Assembly: GCA_030744755.1 (NCBI GenBank)
Contig: JASLPY010000008.1
Span: 1 to 64,000 of the forward strand
Origin: Kiritimatiellia bacterium
GTDB taxonomy: Bacteria > Verrucomicrobiota > Kiritimatiellia > UBA8416 > JADHWI01
Reading direction: 5' to 3'
Length of the DNA: 64,000 nucleotides
In this document: positions 7,955 through 16,903 of the stretch, in pieces
How positions within the stretch are numbered: the stretch's first letter is position 1
How the letters are laid out: each line of letters opens with the position of its first letter
Position numbers and translations under genes: made by a program
The notes under the pieces: model-generated
The model's database searches: none
What the model saw: only the letters and a program-made list of their open reading frames with translations
What the model was told of the DNA's origin: nothing

Positions 7955-9201
7955 ACAAGCTTGATGTCTGCCTTTGTCCGGGCGTGACTCCGGGGTCAGC
8001 GTTCCCGGGAGGCGATCCGCGCGGCAGGCTTGTTGGGACACTGGCCGAAGCCGAGCGGCGACTCTATTTCGAATACGACGCCGAATTCCTTGAGGATCCC
8101 CTGTGGCTGTCACCGTTCAAACTGCCGCCAGGGCCCGGCTTGCACGAACACCGCGACCTCGCCTTCGGCCCACTGTTCGGTCTCTTCGACGATAGTCTGC
8201 CGGATGGCTGGGGGCTGCTGCTCATGGATCGCTACTTCCGTCGTCAGGGAGTGGCGCTCGATGCCGTGTCTCCGTTGGACCGCCTGGCCTATCTCGGTAC
8301 ACGGACGATGGGCGCGTTGACCTACTACCCTCCCGCTGAGATTGCAGACATGGATGACCGGGCCTTTGACCTGCACGACATGGCTCGCGAGGCCTACCTC
8401 GTGCTGGACGGAAAGGGCGAGGATGTGCTGCCGCAGTTGCTCCGCGCGGGCGGCAGTCCCGGTGGCGCCCGGCCCAAGGTGCTTGTCGGGGTTCGTGATG
8501 ATGACATGGTCTCCGGCGAGGATGCCCTACCTGAAGGCTATACCGGGTGGATGGTGAAGTTTCATTCTCGTCAGGATGCCGAGGATGACGGACGAATCGA
8601 ATATGCCTACGCGCAGATGGCCGGTGAAGCCGGTATTGAGATGCCGCCGACACGCCTGTTTATGACGCAGCAGGGCGATGCATTCTTCGGCGTAGAACGC
8701 TTCGACCGAGAGGGCAACCGGCGGCGTCACGTGCACACATTTGGGAACCTTATCCACGCCAACTTTCGCGTACCGAATTGCGACTACGAGATGCTGCTGA
8801 ACGTCACGCGAGTTCTGACGAAGAACGCGACCGATGTGGCGTCCGCTTTTCGCTTGATGGTCTTCAATATTCTGACGCATAACCGCGATGACCACGTTAA
8901 GAATTTCGCATTCGTCCTGTCGTCGGATGGTGACTGGCGGCTGGCTCCTGCCTATGACCTTACGTTTTCGTCCGGCCCCGGCGGGGAGCATACGATGACG
9001 GTAGCCGGTGAGGGGCGCAGCCCTGCCCTCGAACATGTCCTGCGCATCGCCGATAGTGCCGGGATTGAAGACGCGCCGGCGCGCTGTATCATCGACGAGG
9101 TGACGCAAGCGGTAAATGCCTGGCCGCGCCATGCCGATGCGGCCGAGCTCGATCCAGGCCGTGCACGGAAAATTCGGGCCGCATTCCTAAGCCTTGGCTG
9201 A
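7951..9201 (+). CDS. hipA: HipA-like serine/threonine kinase toxin (1)
   Basis: HipA-fold kinase of 416 residues. The N-terminal subdomain (about 1-100) is followed by the HipA-C kinase core: GGSPGGARPK as a glycine-rich substrate/ATP loop, FHSRQDAEDDGRIEYAYA, the catalytic loop N-R-D-D-H at 311-315, and the metal-binding aspartate in A-Y-D-L at 334-337. Family members phosphorylate translation factors or tRNA synthetases and arrest growth; the target here is unknown. It is translationally coupled to the HipB-like gene. All key kinase residues appear intact. Confidence 0.88.
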   Translation: MNKLDVCLCPGVTPGSAFPGGDPRGRLVGTLAEAERRLYFEYDAEFLEDPLWLSPFKLPPGPGLHEHRDLAFGPLFGLFDDSLPDGWGLLLMDRYFRRQGVALDAVSPLDRLAYLGTRTMGALTYYPPAEIADMDDRAFDLHDMAREAYLVLDGKGEDVLPQLLRAGGSPGGARPKVLVGVRDDDMVSGEDALPEGYTGWMVKFHSRQDAEDDGRIEYAYAQMAGEAGIEMPPTRLFMTQQGDAFFGVERFDREGNRRRHVHTFGNLIHANFRVPNCDYEMLLNVTRVLTKNATDVASAFRLMVFNILTHNRDDHVKNFAFVLSSDGDWRLAPAYDLTFSSGPGGEHTMTVAGEGRSPALEHVLRIADSAGIEDAPARCIIDEVTQAVNAWPRHADAAELDPGRARKIRAAFLSLG

Positions 9202-9207
9202 CGTGGG

Positions 9208-9281
9208 GTACCAGTTTAGCCGCCCCCATCGACTCGTCCTGACCACCTCCGCCGCACCGCCGGAATCGGCTAAACTGGTAC
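9208..9281. repeat. 15-bp perfect inverted repeat after hipA
   Basis: GTACCAGTTTAGCCG at 9208-9222 is exactly complementary to 9267-9281, with a 44-base loop. It starts seven bases after the hipA stop codon. It may be a terminator-like structure, although no T-run follows. Confidence 0.65.
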
Positions 9282-9312
9282 GTCGGGCTTGCTCATGCAC
9301 GGGAGCTTCTTC

Positions 9313-9398
9313 GTAGCCACCGGCGCCAAGCCGGTGGACGCCTGTGGGCAAGCGGCAGTTCCGGCGACATCCACCCCGGACGTCCGGGGCGTGGCTAC
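9313..9398. repeat. GTAG...CTAC multi-hairpin element
   Basis: The outer arms GTAGCCAC (9313-9320) and GTGGCTAC (9391-9398) enclose two hairpins: CCACCGGC with GCCGGTGG (9317-9337), and the perfect palindrome CCCCGGACGTCCGGGG (9374-9389). The design resembles the element at 45893-45942. Confidence 0.6.
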
Positions 9399-9430
9399 AA
9401 AGAGCCGGACGTTAACGGCACGCTCGACAC

Positions 9431-10219
9431 CTACTTCACTCGCCGCGCCGCCTTGCGGTATGCGGTCATGGTCATGTTGTGACGCTTGCGGAAGAGGAGG
9501 CCCAGGTTACTCTCGCTTACGAAGTCGCACTTCTCGGCGATCTCGCCGATCGACAGGTTTGTCTCTTCGAGCAGGGCGCAGACGCGGCCCAGCTTGACGA
9601 GCCGGATCTCCTCCATGATGGTGCGCCCGACCACAGCCTTGAAGTGGTTCTCGGCGTATCGGCGGGATGAGCCGAACAGGCTTACGACATCTGGGACCCC
9701 GATCGACTGGTGGCCCGCTTCGCGCCAAATGTACTCGCACGCTCTCGCCACCCGCTTGTCGGCCATGGCCGTTGCGTCAGTCGACCGCCGGGCAGCGACG
9801 CGGGTCGGCCTGCACCAGTCGACCCGCCGGCGCAGGCGTTTGCCGCGCATCAGCTCGTCGAGGTGTTCGGCCAGCAGGTAGCCGGCATGCTCACTGTTGA
9901 GCTGGATGCTGGACAGCGTCGGGAAGGTGGCTTCGCAGATCAAGGGATCGTCGTCACAGCCGAGCACCGCCACCTCCTCCGGCACGGTGATTCCGGCATC
10001 CAGGCAGGCGTCCAGCACCTGGCGCGCGCGGCCGTCCATGGCCGCGAACAGCGCCACCGGCTTCTGCAGCGACTTGAGCCAGGCCTCCATGCGCGGTTGC
10101 TCGATTGCCCAGTCGCGCCGCGCCTTTCCCGTCGGCGCCCCGTACTCGCTGTAGGTCCCGCCCGCAGCACTCCCCACGCCCAAGATCATGCTCACGTCGC
10201 CATGGACAGGTAGCAACAT
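9431..10219 (-). pseudogene. 5'-truncated XylR-like AraC/LacI-sensor regulator
   Basis: The reading frame matches the C-terminal two thirds of the intact regulator at 44321-45517: sensor-domain segments KPVALFAAMDGRARQVLD and SIQLNSEHAGYLLAEHLD, then an AraC-type double HTH. Similarity starts at AAGGTYSEYGAP (about 10168) and the first 180 or so residues, including the N-terminal lobe of the sensor, are missing. The 50 bases before that point encode sequence unlike the paralogue. The DNA-binding half looks intact, so a short HTH protein could still be made, but ligand sensing would be lost. It abuts the equally truncated gene at 10188 on the opposite strand. Confidence 0.75.
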
Positions 10220-11363
10220 GTCGATACCTTTCTCTCACACGGCCACGGCCGTCGTTGACGATGACAAGCTCGACGGCATCCTGCAGTACGTGGAGTTCTT
10301 TCTCAACGGCACGCAGAGCCTGGGCACCGACACGTCGGTCCCCTTCGAGGCGGTGATCGACCACACGCATGTGTCGACCGCGGGCACCTACATGGTGCAC
10401 GCCGAAGTCGTGGTTGACGGGGGAAGCGAGAGATCCGTGGCGGCCGTGTTCACGGCCGAGTTCGCCACGCGTGTCGGAATCGCCTCACCGACCAACGGCA
10501 CTTCGGTGGTGCCGCCATTCAGTACGAACCTTGTGGCGGGGGTCGACGCCGACCACGTGGTGGGCGCTGTCACGGTGACCTTTTTCAGTGGCGGGGACAC
10601 CCTTGGTGTCGACAACACGCCGCCCTACGAGATCACGCTTGATCAGACGGCCTTCCCGGTACCCGGGACCTACCCGCTCTACGCGGTCCTGGATGATGAC
10701 TTTGCGTCCAGCACGTCCGAGATATCCTTCCTGACCGTCGAACTCCTGAAGGCGCTGCCGTTCGCGGAGGGCTTCGAGGGCTATGCGGCCGGCAGCGATC
10801 TCGACGGACAGGACCCGGATGGTTCTCACCCTTGGGCGGCAACCGATGTGGTGGTCACAAACAGCCCGGTGTGGGCGGGCAACCGGGCGGCGGCCCTGAC
10901 GAGTGAGAGGGCCGTGGCGACGCAGACGTTCAACGATGGGCAGACCGACGTGTGGACCGATTTGTACATTCAACCGGTGTTCGCCTCCGACGACAATGCG
11001 TCCGTAACCAACCTCCCCGGCGGCAGCAGTTTCGCCTTCTATGTCGGTACCAACGGCCAGGTGGTGGCCTACAACGGCACCAACAAGACGCCATTGGCAC
11101 ACGTGCCGCTGACCGAGGGCCAGTGGGTGCGCTTCACGGTGCACAGCGACCATATGACCAGGACGTGGAACCTGTATCTGAACGGCAATCGAGCACCCAT
11201 CGCCACGGATCTGGGTTTCTTCGACATCGGAGCCAAGGCCTACACCGAGTTCGGCGTCCGCGGGGCGGGCGCCTTGCGTACACCGGTGGACAGCATCACA
11301 ATCGATACCAACGCCCCGGCGATGAATGCGGCCGGAATTGGGACGGTCTTGTATGGGAGGTAG
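10188..11363 (+). pseudogene. 5'-truncated secreted Ig-like-domain protein
   Basis: The frame encodes about 390 residues with two or three Ig-like (Big-type) modules, recognisable by the repeated VEFFLNG / VTFFSGGDTLG pattern followed by (S/T)(V/P)P(F/Y)E, then a concanavalin-like C-terminal region (WVRFTVHSDHMTRTWNLYLN). No signal peptide or convincing start site is present, and the first Ig module seems cut at its beginning, so the original N-terminus is lost. The last residues GTVLYGR resemble the ends of the secreted proteins at 34372 (GTLIYGK) and 40588 (GTVIVIK). Similar modules occur in PVC cell-surface proteins. It is probably not expressed as an exported protein in this form. Confidence 0.6.
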
Positions 11364-11400
11364 GGCAAAGAGCAGCCCGTCTCGGGTCTGCCCGAACGCC

Positions 11401-11598
11401 TTACTTCGCCGCCTTCTTCAACCAGGTACGGTCTTTCTCGGTCAGGCGGTACTTTTGCCGGCTACTGGTCGGTTCCAGCACGCCAAAGCCGTGGGGGTTA
11501 TTACTGTTCTCGGTTCGCACCTGTCCGTACTCAATGATCAACGTCGCCGGGAACGCGCCACTAAACCCCTGATAGTGGCGGCCCTGACTGCTTGCGCA
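11401..11598 (-). pseudogene. C-terminal remnant of an unrecognised gene
   Basis: On the minus strand a 65-codon stretch without a start codon reads ...GRHYQGFSGAFPATLIIEYG..., with ...RLTEKDRTWLKKAAK at its end, and stops at 11401. It looks like the end of a protein rather than noise, because codon use is normal and a TGA sits directly upstream. The family was not identified. The rest of 11364-11712 holds only the operator-like repeats of the Fic gene. Confidence 0.35.
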
Positions 11599-11605
11599 TC
11601 AGGAA

Positions 11606-11683
11606 TAGTCGCGCAGATAAGGCGTGCTTTGTTGCGCGACAAGGATGGTCACGCAGGTTAGAAGGGTTTTTATTGCGCGACTA
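11606..11683 (+). promoter_or_regulatory. TGCGCGAC repeats upstream of the Fic gene
   Basis: Three copies of one octamer precede the Fic gene: TAGTCGCGCA (inverted) at 11606, TTGCGCGAC at 11632 and TTGCGCGACTA at 11673. They are candidate operator sites for autoregulation through the winged-helix N-terminus of the Fic protein. The last copy lies 30 bases before the start codon. Confidence 0.45.
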
Positions 11684-11712
11684 AGCTGGATTATGGCACG
11701 ATTCAAGGCGAG

Positions 11713-13098
11713 ATGCCAAAGAGACTCACAGAAGAGTACTTCACGTCACTCGTGAACCTGATCGGTACGTTTCCTCGGGGCGCACGTCTCAGGGAGATCA
11801 TGGCTGAGATTGATGATCCGCCCCCGCAGAGGACTCTGCAGGATCATCTCTCAAGATTGGTGAAGCAGCAACGCGTTACGACCACGGGTAAAGGTGTTGC
11901 GCGCCGCTATCTCCTTCCTGTTCGGCAGCAGACGCCGGTATCACCGAACGAAGAGCCGGACGAGCAGATCGACTCGATTCCTCTGACACCAGAGGCGGTG
12001 GCCATACGAGAGAAGATCTCCGCGCCATTGATCCGGCGGAAGCCCGTGGGATACGATCGCGTTTTTCTGGACGCCTACTCGCCCAACGAGACATACTACC
12101 TGCCTGACGAAACCAGAAAGCGTCTGGCCGAGGTCGGACGGGTTGACCAGGAAGGCCTTCCCCCCGGTACCTATGCACGCGAGATCCATAACCGACTGCT
12201 GATCGACTTGTCGTGGAACTCGAGCCGCCTCGAAGGAAACACGTATTCTCTTCTGGAAACCGAGCGGCTGCTGGAGTTGGGGGCCGCAGCGGAAGACAAG
12301 GATGCAAGAGAAGCCCAGATGATTCTGAATCACAAAGCGGCCATAGAGCTGCTTCTGGATGATTCCGTCGACATAGGTTTCAACCGCTATACCATCTGCA
12401 ATCTCCATGCCCTGCTATCCGACCACTTGCTCGCAGATCAAGGGGCGTGCGGAAGACTGCGATCGAAACCCGTTGGCGTGACAGGGACTCTGTTTCATCC
12501 CCTGGGCGTTCCGCAGATGATCGAAGAGTGCTTCGACGTGCTTCTTGAGAAAGCTGAAGCCATCGCAGACCCTTTCGAGCAGGCATTCTTTGCCATGGTC
12601 CAGATTCCCTATCTCCAGCCTTTCATAGATGTCAATAAGCGCGTCTCCCGGCTTGCTGCCAATATCCCGCTGATTCGCATGAACCTCTGCCCCCTGTCGT
12701 TTGTTGATGTGCCGGACCGGCACTACACAGGGGGAATTCTGGGTGTATATGAACTGAATGACGTGGCGTATCTGAGAGATGTTTTTGTCTGGGCCTACCA
12801 GCGCTCGAGCAACCGCTACTCGGCAGTGCGACAGACCCTGGGCGAGCCCGATCCATTCTTTTTGCGCCACCGGAGGGCAATCAAGGACCTTGTCAGGGAT
12901 GTTGTCACTCGGGGCATGTCGAAGACGGAAGCCATCGCATGGATCAGAGAACGGGTGACTGGCGTAACTCTGACGGATGACCGGAAGCGGTTGATCGAGG
13001 TCGTGGAGACTGAACTGATGTGCCTCCATCAAGGTAGCATCGCGCGCTACAAGCTGAGGCCATCGGAGTTCGACGCATGGAAAGCTACCTGGTCGTAG
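11713..13098 (+). CDS. Fic-family protein with HTH N-terminus and altered active-site motif
   Basis: Protein of 461 residues: an N-terminal winged-helix-like segment (about 1-70, LREIMAEIDDPPPQRTLQDH), a linker, then a Fic domain. The inhibitory-helix signature S-x-x-x-E-G is present (S170 to G175, SSRLEGN). The core motif reads Q-P-F-I-D-V-N-K-R-V-S-R (302-313), where the canonical form is H-x-F-x-D/E-G-N-G-R-x-x-R. The catalytic histidine is therefore Gln and the two glycines are Val and Lys. Usual Fic enzymes AMPylate proteins; this subclass may use a different chemistry or be a regulator. No antitoxin gene is adjacent, in keeping with the inhibitory helix being built in. Confidence 0.85.
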   Translation: MPKRLTEEYFTSLVNLIGTFPRGARLREIMAEIDDPPPQRTLQDHLSRLVKQQRVTTTGKGVARRYLLPVRQQTPVSPNEEPDEQIDSIPLTPEAVAIREKISAPLIRRKPVGYDRVFLDAYSPNETYYLPDETRKRLAEVGRVDQEGLPPGTYAREIHNRLLIDLSWNSSRLEGNTYSLLETERLLELGAAAEDKDAREAQMILNHKAAIELLLDDSVDIGFNRYTICNLHALLSDHLLADQGACGRLRSKPVGVTGTLFHPLGVPQMIEECFDVLLEKAEAIADPFEQAFFAMVQIPYLQPFIDVNKRVSRLAANIPLIRMNLCPLSFVDVPDRHYTGGILGVYELNDVAYLRDVFVWAYQRSSNRYSAVRQTLGEPDPFFLRHRRAIKDLVRDVVTRGMSKTEAIAWIRERVTGVTLTDDRKRLIEVVETELMCLHQGSIARYKLRPSEFDAWKATWS

Positions 13099-13208
13099 CG
13101 CCTGCTTCTTGATCTCCCGCGCAAGCAGCAGCTTTGCTGATCACCACCTGTGCGCCCCCCCCCGACCACAGCACAGCACAGCCACCCCCACGCACGCAGC
13201 CAGAATCA

Positions 13209-13514
13209 ATGAAGGTATGTGGTGATGTTTCATGTTACCAGTTCGGGGGCAAGAGAGCGAGGCAGGCGAATCAGGGCAAACGCATCCAAATTCGCCGCCT
13301 TAGGAATAAGCCAGTGAAATCCGACAACGCACGACTGGCATGGGACACGATCCTGCGTAAGCCGCGGCATGAGATTCCGATCTGGCTGATCAACCCAATG
13401 GAATGGGCGATGATCGACCGGGGTGCATCGAGCAGCATCGCCCCCGGTGTCACGTGGGAGAACCTGAAGGCGCTGGTCGAAGCGTTTGCCCACTTCCGGG
13501 AGCGTGGGCGGTAG
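13209..13514 (+). pseudogene. Short ORF, possible decarboxylase-like N-terminal fragment
   Basis: An open frame of about 100 codons. Its second half (RKPRHEIPIWLINPMEWAMIDR) is reminiscent of the first strand and helix of uroporphyrinogen-decarboxylase-like proteins, which start with a 'promoter of decarboxylase' segment ending in a P-(I/V)-(W/P) turn. It then ends without the rest of the barrel. No ribosome-binding site stands out. It may be a gene fragment or chance; no function is claimed. Confidence 0.25.
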
Positions 13515-13521
13515 CGATGGC

Positions 13522-13579
13522 CCATTATGGAGTAAGATGTATTTTGGTCTTGACCATTATGGATAGTACGTCATTATGG
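13522..13579 (+). promoter_or_regulatory. CCATTATGG repeats upstream of the ATPase gene
   Basis: CCATTATGG occurs at 13522-13530 and 13554-13562, and CATTATGG at 13572-13579, four bases before the ATPase start. The near-palindromic octamer repeated three times in 60 bases suggests an operator that would block initiation directly. Confidence 0.45.
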
Positions 13580-13583
13580 TCGC

Positions 13584-14783
13584 ATGAAGAAGAGGCCAAG
13601 AATCTACGATGGCATTGCAGAGGAGCATCTGCGCGATAACCGTCAGATGCTGTTCATGAGCGGGCCGCGGCAGGTGGGAAAGACGACGGTTGCCCGGCAA
13701 CTTGCAGACCATTACTTTGACTGGGACAACCGCAATCATCAGGCGCTCATTCTGGCCGGCCCCAGCGCCGTTGCAGAGAGGTGCAGACTGGATGTCCCGA
13801 TGGAGACGCTTCCCGTTCTGGCCTTTGACGAACTTCACAAGTTTGCGCGCTGGAAGAACTTCTTGAAGGGCTTCTTTGACACCTATGAAGACTCGTGTCG
13901 AATTCTTGTCACCGGTTCCGCCAGACTGGACGTCTATCGACGTGGTGGGGATAGTCTCATGGGACGCTACTTTCCCTATCATATTCACCCTTTCTCCGTC
14001 GCTGAGCTCTGCGGAAAGGTCACTCCGGGGGACCTGATTTCTGCGCCAACTCCTCTGCCTGGGCCTCGATGGTCTGCGCTTCAGCAGCATGGTGGCTTTC
14101 CCGAGCCGTTGCTTAAGCGTGAGCAACGCTTTTCGACCCGCTGGCAAACGTTGCGCAAGGAGCGACTGTTCAAGGAGGATTTGCGTGACCTGACGAGGAT
14201 CCAGGAGCTAAGCCTGCTGGAGATTATGGCAAGGATTCTGGGCTCGCGTTCCGGGGAGCAACTGATATTCGCGAATCTGGCGGACCAGGTTCAGATCTCG
14301 CCGAAGACGGCGAAAGAGTGGGTCAATACGCTGGTTTCGACCTACTATGGATTCCTTGTCCGGCCCTGGTACAAGAATCTGAACAAGGCACTGAGAAAGG
14401 AACCGAAGTGGTTCTTGCGTGATTGGTCGGACATCTCGGATGCCGGGCAGCGCACGGAAACGCTGATAGCCTGTCACCTGCTGAAGGCCGTTGAGTGCTG
14501 GACTGACCTCGGGTTGGGGCGTTTTGAGCTTCGCTATATCCGTGACAAGCAAAAGAGGGAAGTTGACTTTGTCGTCGTGCGGGACGACCAGGCATGGTTC
14601 CTGGTAGAGGCGAAGCAGTCGGACACATCGATTTCGCCTGCACTCAGACACTATCAAGGAGAGACCGGTGCCGAGCACGCGTTTCAGGTGATCCTGGATC
14701 TTCCCTACACTGACATCAACTGCTTCGATTACGCCCGCCCTGTTGCTGTCCCTGCACTGACCTTTCTGTCGCAGTTGGTGTAA
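13584..14783 (+). CDS. AAA ATPase with DUF4143 domain (1)
   Basis: Protein of 399 residues with a P-loop (SGPRQVGKTT, about 27-36), Walker B (VLAFDEL) and sensor (ILVTGSARLD) typical of the AAA_14 group, followed by the DUF4143 helical/nuclease-like half (WYKNLNKALRKEPKWFLRDWS, later RDKQKREVDFVVVRD). Related proteins are widespread accessory genes in Bacteria and Archaea. The C-terminal EVDF...VEAK motif recalls the PD-(D/E)xK nuclease fold, but no activity is established. Three related genes lie in the window (40709 intact; 35740 and 42009 decayed). Confidence 0.85.
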   Translation: MKKRPRIYDGIAEEHLRDNRQMLFMSGPRQVGKTTVARQLADHYFDWDNRNHQALILAGPSAVAERCRLDVPMETLPVLAFDELHKFARWKNFLKGFFDTYEDSCRILVTGSARLDVYRRGGDSLMGRYFPYHIHPFSVAELCGKVTPGDLISAPTPLPGPRWSALQQHGGFPEPLLKREQRFSTRWQTLRKERLFKEDLRDLTRIQELSLLEIMARILGSRSGEQLIFANLADQVQISPKTAKEWVNTLVSTYYGFLVRPWYKNLNKALRKEPKWFLRDWSDISDAGQRTETLIACHLLKAVECWTDLGLGRFELRYIRDKQKREVDFVVVRDDQAWFLVEAKQSDTSISPALRHYQGETGAEHAFQVILDLPYTDINCFDYARPVAVPALTFLSQLV

Positions 14784-14887
14784 TCTGCTCAGGCCGAGGG
14801 GGTCACGGAGAACGCGAAGCGCACACTTAGTCGCACTCCTAGTCCCTTCACTTCGCGGTGCTGAATGGCTGCATCACAAACGGCGCT

Positions 14888-14974
14888 ATACCGCCGATAA
14901 TATGGCTATCTGGCTCTATGCGGCAGCATACCGCCTTTTATGGTGTTGACATTCCGGGCGATTCAGTTCATTGT
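14888..14974 (+). promoter_or_regulatory. Operator repeats and promoter of hipBA pair 2
   Basis: ATACCGCCGATAATATGG (from 14888) and ATACCGCCTTTTATGG (from 14928) are imperfect direct repeats 40 bp apart, with an inverted CTATGCGGCAG between them. TTGACA follows at 14946-14951, with a weak -10 near 14969. This fits binding of the HipB-like protein over its own promoter. Confidence 0.5.
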
Positions 14975-14997
14975 CGTCGCGGAATCGGAGGTAGGTC

Positions 14998-15324
14998 ATG
15001 AGAATCGAAGAGCTGAGCGACACAGCTGCCATGGCGCTGATCGGCGAGCGGATCCGGCGGGAGCGTCTCAACCAGAACATGACGCAGGCCGAGCTGGCAA
15101 GAAGGGCGGGTCTAGGCGCACGAACGGTTCGATCCCTGGAGGCTGGGGAGAAACCAACCGTTGAGACACTGATTCGGGCTCTTCGCGGCCTTGGAAAGCT
15201 CGGCGCGATTGATGCATTCCTGCCGGAACCGGGACTCAGCCCCCTGCAGCTGGCAAAGTTACAGGGGCGTGAGCGGCAACGCGCCAGCGGCCGGCGGGCT
15301 TCCAACAGGAAGGACGGGGAGTAG
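14998..15324 (+). CDS. hipB: HipB-like XRE-family HTH antitoxin/repressor (2)
   Basis: DNA-binding protein of 108 residues with a Cro/C1-type helix-turn-helix (LIGERIRRERLNQNMTQAEL, then ARRAGLGARTVRSLEAGE). It is the expected antitoxin and autorepressor of the HipA-like kinase starting three bases after its stop. A GGAGGTAG ribosome-binding site precedes the start. It is only distantly similar to the first HipB-like protein, so the two pairs look independently acquired rather than recently duplicated. Confidence 0.87.
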   Translation: MRIEELSDTAAMALIGERIRRERLNQNMTQAELARRAGLGARTVRSLEAGEKPTVETLIRALRGLGKLGAIDAFLPEPGLSPLQLAKLQGRERQRASGRRASNRKDGE

Positions 15325-15327
15325 ACT

Positions 15328-16635
15328 ATGGCCCGCACACGTCGAATTGAGGTGGCCACAGTCCGCTTGTGGGGTCATGGCATTGGAGCGGTAGCATGGA
15401 ATGCGGATCGGGGCGTGGGTGAATTTGAGTATGAACCCGACTTCGTCCGCCGGGGACTTGAAGTCGCGCCGTTGACAATGACCTTGGGTGCAGGTGTGCG
15501 GTCATTCTCCGAGCTGAGCCGTCAGACGTACCACGGCCTGCCGGGACTGCTCGCCGATGCCTTGCCGGATCGCTTTGGCAATCGCATTATCGATGCCTGG
15601 CTGGCACGGCAGGGCCGTAGCGCCAGCGAATTCACGCCCGTCGAGAGACTGTGCTACATGGGTGTGCGTGGCATGGGGGCCCTTGAGTTCAAACCTGCTA
15701 TCGGTCCCCGTGGGTCCAAGGCGGTACCTCTCGAAGTGGCCGAACTGACACAACTCGTCAAGGACATCTTTCAGCACAGAACAGAATGGGTCGTCAACCT
15801 GAAGGGCAGCAAGGCAGATGCACTGAACACGATCGTTCGCGTGGGTACGTCAGCCGGCGGCAACCGTGCCAAAGCTGTGATCGCGTGGAACCCGAAGACC
15901 CACGAGGTGCGCTCGGGTCAAGCGAACGTACCGCCGGGCTTCGAGCCATGGATACTGAAGTTCGATGGCGTTGCCGACAGCGCGCTTGGCGATCCGCAAG
16001 GCTTCGGGCGTGTCGAGTACGCCTACCACAAAATGGCCGTGGCCTGCGGGATTACGATGACGCAATGCAATCTGCTGGAAGAAGGTGGTAGAGTGCACTT
16101 CATGACCGAGCGATTCGACCGCGACGCCGACGGTGCCAAGCTCCACGTGCAATCCCTATGTGCCATGGCGCACTATGACTTCAACGCCGCCGGCGAGTAC
16201 AGCTACGAGCAAGCTCTCGCCGTGATCCAGCGGCTTAATCTCGGCTATCCAGCCGTTGAAGAGATGTATCGGCGCATGGTGTTCAACGTCGTGGCGCGCA
16301 ACCAAGACGACCACACCCGCAACATCGCGTTCCTGATGGACCAGGATGGAACGTGGCGGCTCTCACCGGCCTTTGACGTCGTGTGGGCATACAACCCGTC
16401 AGGCTCGTGGACGAATCGCCACCAGATGACGGTCAACGGCAAGCGTGACGATTTCGATCGCTCCGACCTACTGGCTGTGGCCGACACGTTCGGCGTGAAG
16501 AGCGCCGCGGAGATCATTGACCAGGTCACCGAGGTCGTTGCGGCTTGGGAAAGCGCAGCCCGTGACTGCGGCGTGGAGGATGCCCTGCTGAAGACGATCG
16601 CCGCCACGCACCGGACACAACTGGCCGGCACGTGA
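15328..16635 (+). CDS. hipA: HipA-like serine/threonine kinase toxin (2)
   Basis: HipA-fold kinase of 435 residues. The glycine-rich loop is GTSAGGNRAK, the catalytic loop N-Q-D-D-H is at 325-329 and the metal-binding aspartate is in A-F-D-V at 348-351. Sequence and loop lengths differ from the first HipA-like protein. It should phosphorylate a cytoplasmic target to slow growth when released by the adjacent HipB-like protein. No disruption is seen. Confidence 0.88.
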   Translation: MARTRRIEVATVRLWGHGIGAVAWNADRGVGEFEYEPDFVRRGLEVAPLTMTLGAGVRSFSELSRQTYHGLPGLLADALPDRFGNRIIDAWLARQGRSASEFTPVERLCYMGVRGMGALEFKPAIGPRGSKAVPLEVAELTQLVKDIFQHRTEWVVNLKGSKADALNTIVRVGTSAGGNRAKAVIAWNPKTHEVRSGQANVPPGFEPWILKFDGVADSALGDPQGFGRVEYAYHKMAVACGITMTQCNLLEEGGRVHFMTERFDRDADGAKLHVQSLCAMAHYDFNAAGEYSYEQALAVIQRLNLGYPAVEEMYRRMVFNVVARNQDDHTRNIAFLMDQDGTWRLSPAFDVVWAYNPSGSWTNRHQMTVNGKRDDFDRSDLLAVADTFGVKSAAEIIDQVTEVVAAWESAARDCGVEDALLKTIAATHRTQLAGT

Positions 16636-16653
16636 CAGGATACGGTGCTCGAT

Positions 16654-16746
16654 ATGACCAAACTCTTAGCAACAACCGACCTGCATCAACACCCGCGCAA
16701 GTGGAAGCTCCTGGTGCAGGCTGTTAAGGTAGCACCCGCTGGGTGC
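16654..16746 (+). pseudogene. N-terminal remnant of a metallophosphoesterase gene
   Basis: The ATG at 16654 begins MTKLLATTDLHQHPRKWKLL and continues for about 30 codons before running into the hairpin repeat at 16747. The T-D-L-H motif and the following helix match the start of calcineurin-type metallophosphoesterases (D-x-H metal ligands). The rest of the domain is absent, so the repeat marks a deletion or truncation point. Confidence 0.45.
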
Positions 16747-16833
16747 AGATTAAGGCGAAAGATTAGGGCGAAAGATTAGGGTGGGGATTCTTTCTTCCTT
16801 AATCTTTCGCCTTAATCTTTTCCCCTAATCTCC
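16747..16833. repeat. GATTAAGG/GATTAGGG hairpin repeat, copy 2
   Basis: Left arm with GATTAAGGCGAAAGATTAGG, right arm with CCTTAATCTTTCGCC, forming a long stem around a short loop near 16786-16797. It joins directly onto the truncated metallophosphoesterase start. Confidence 0.8.
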
Positions 16834-16903
16834 CCGCATGGATAACACAACTCCCGTTGGTCTGCTGGAATTCGGTCTTTGGGCATTTCCCTCCCTCCGC
16901 CCC

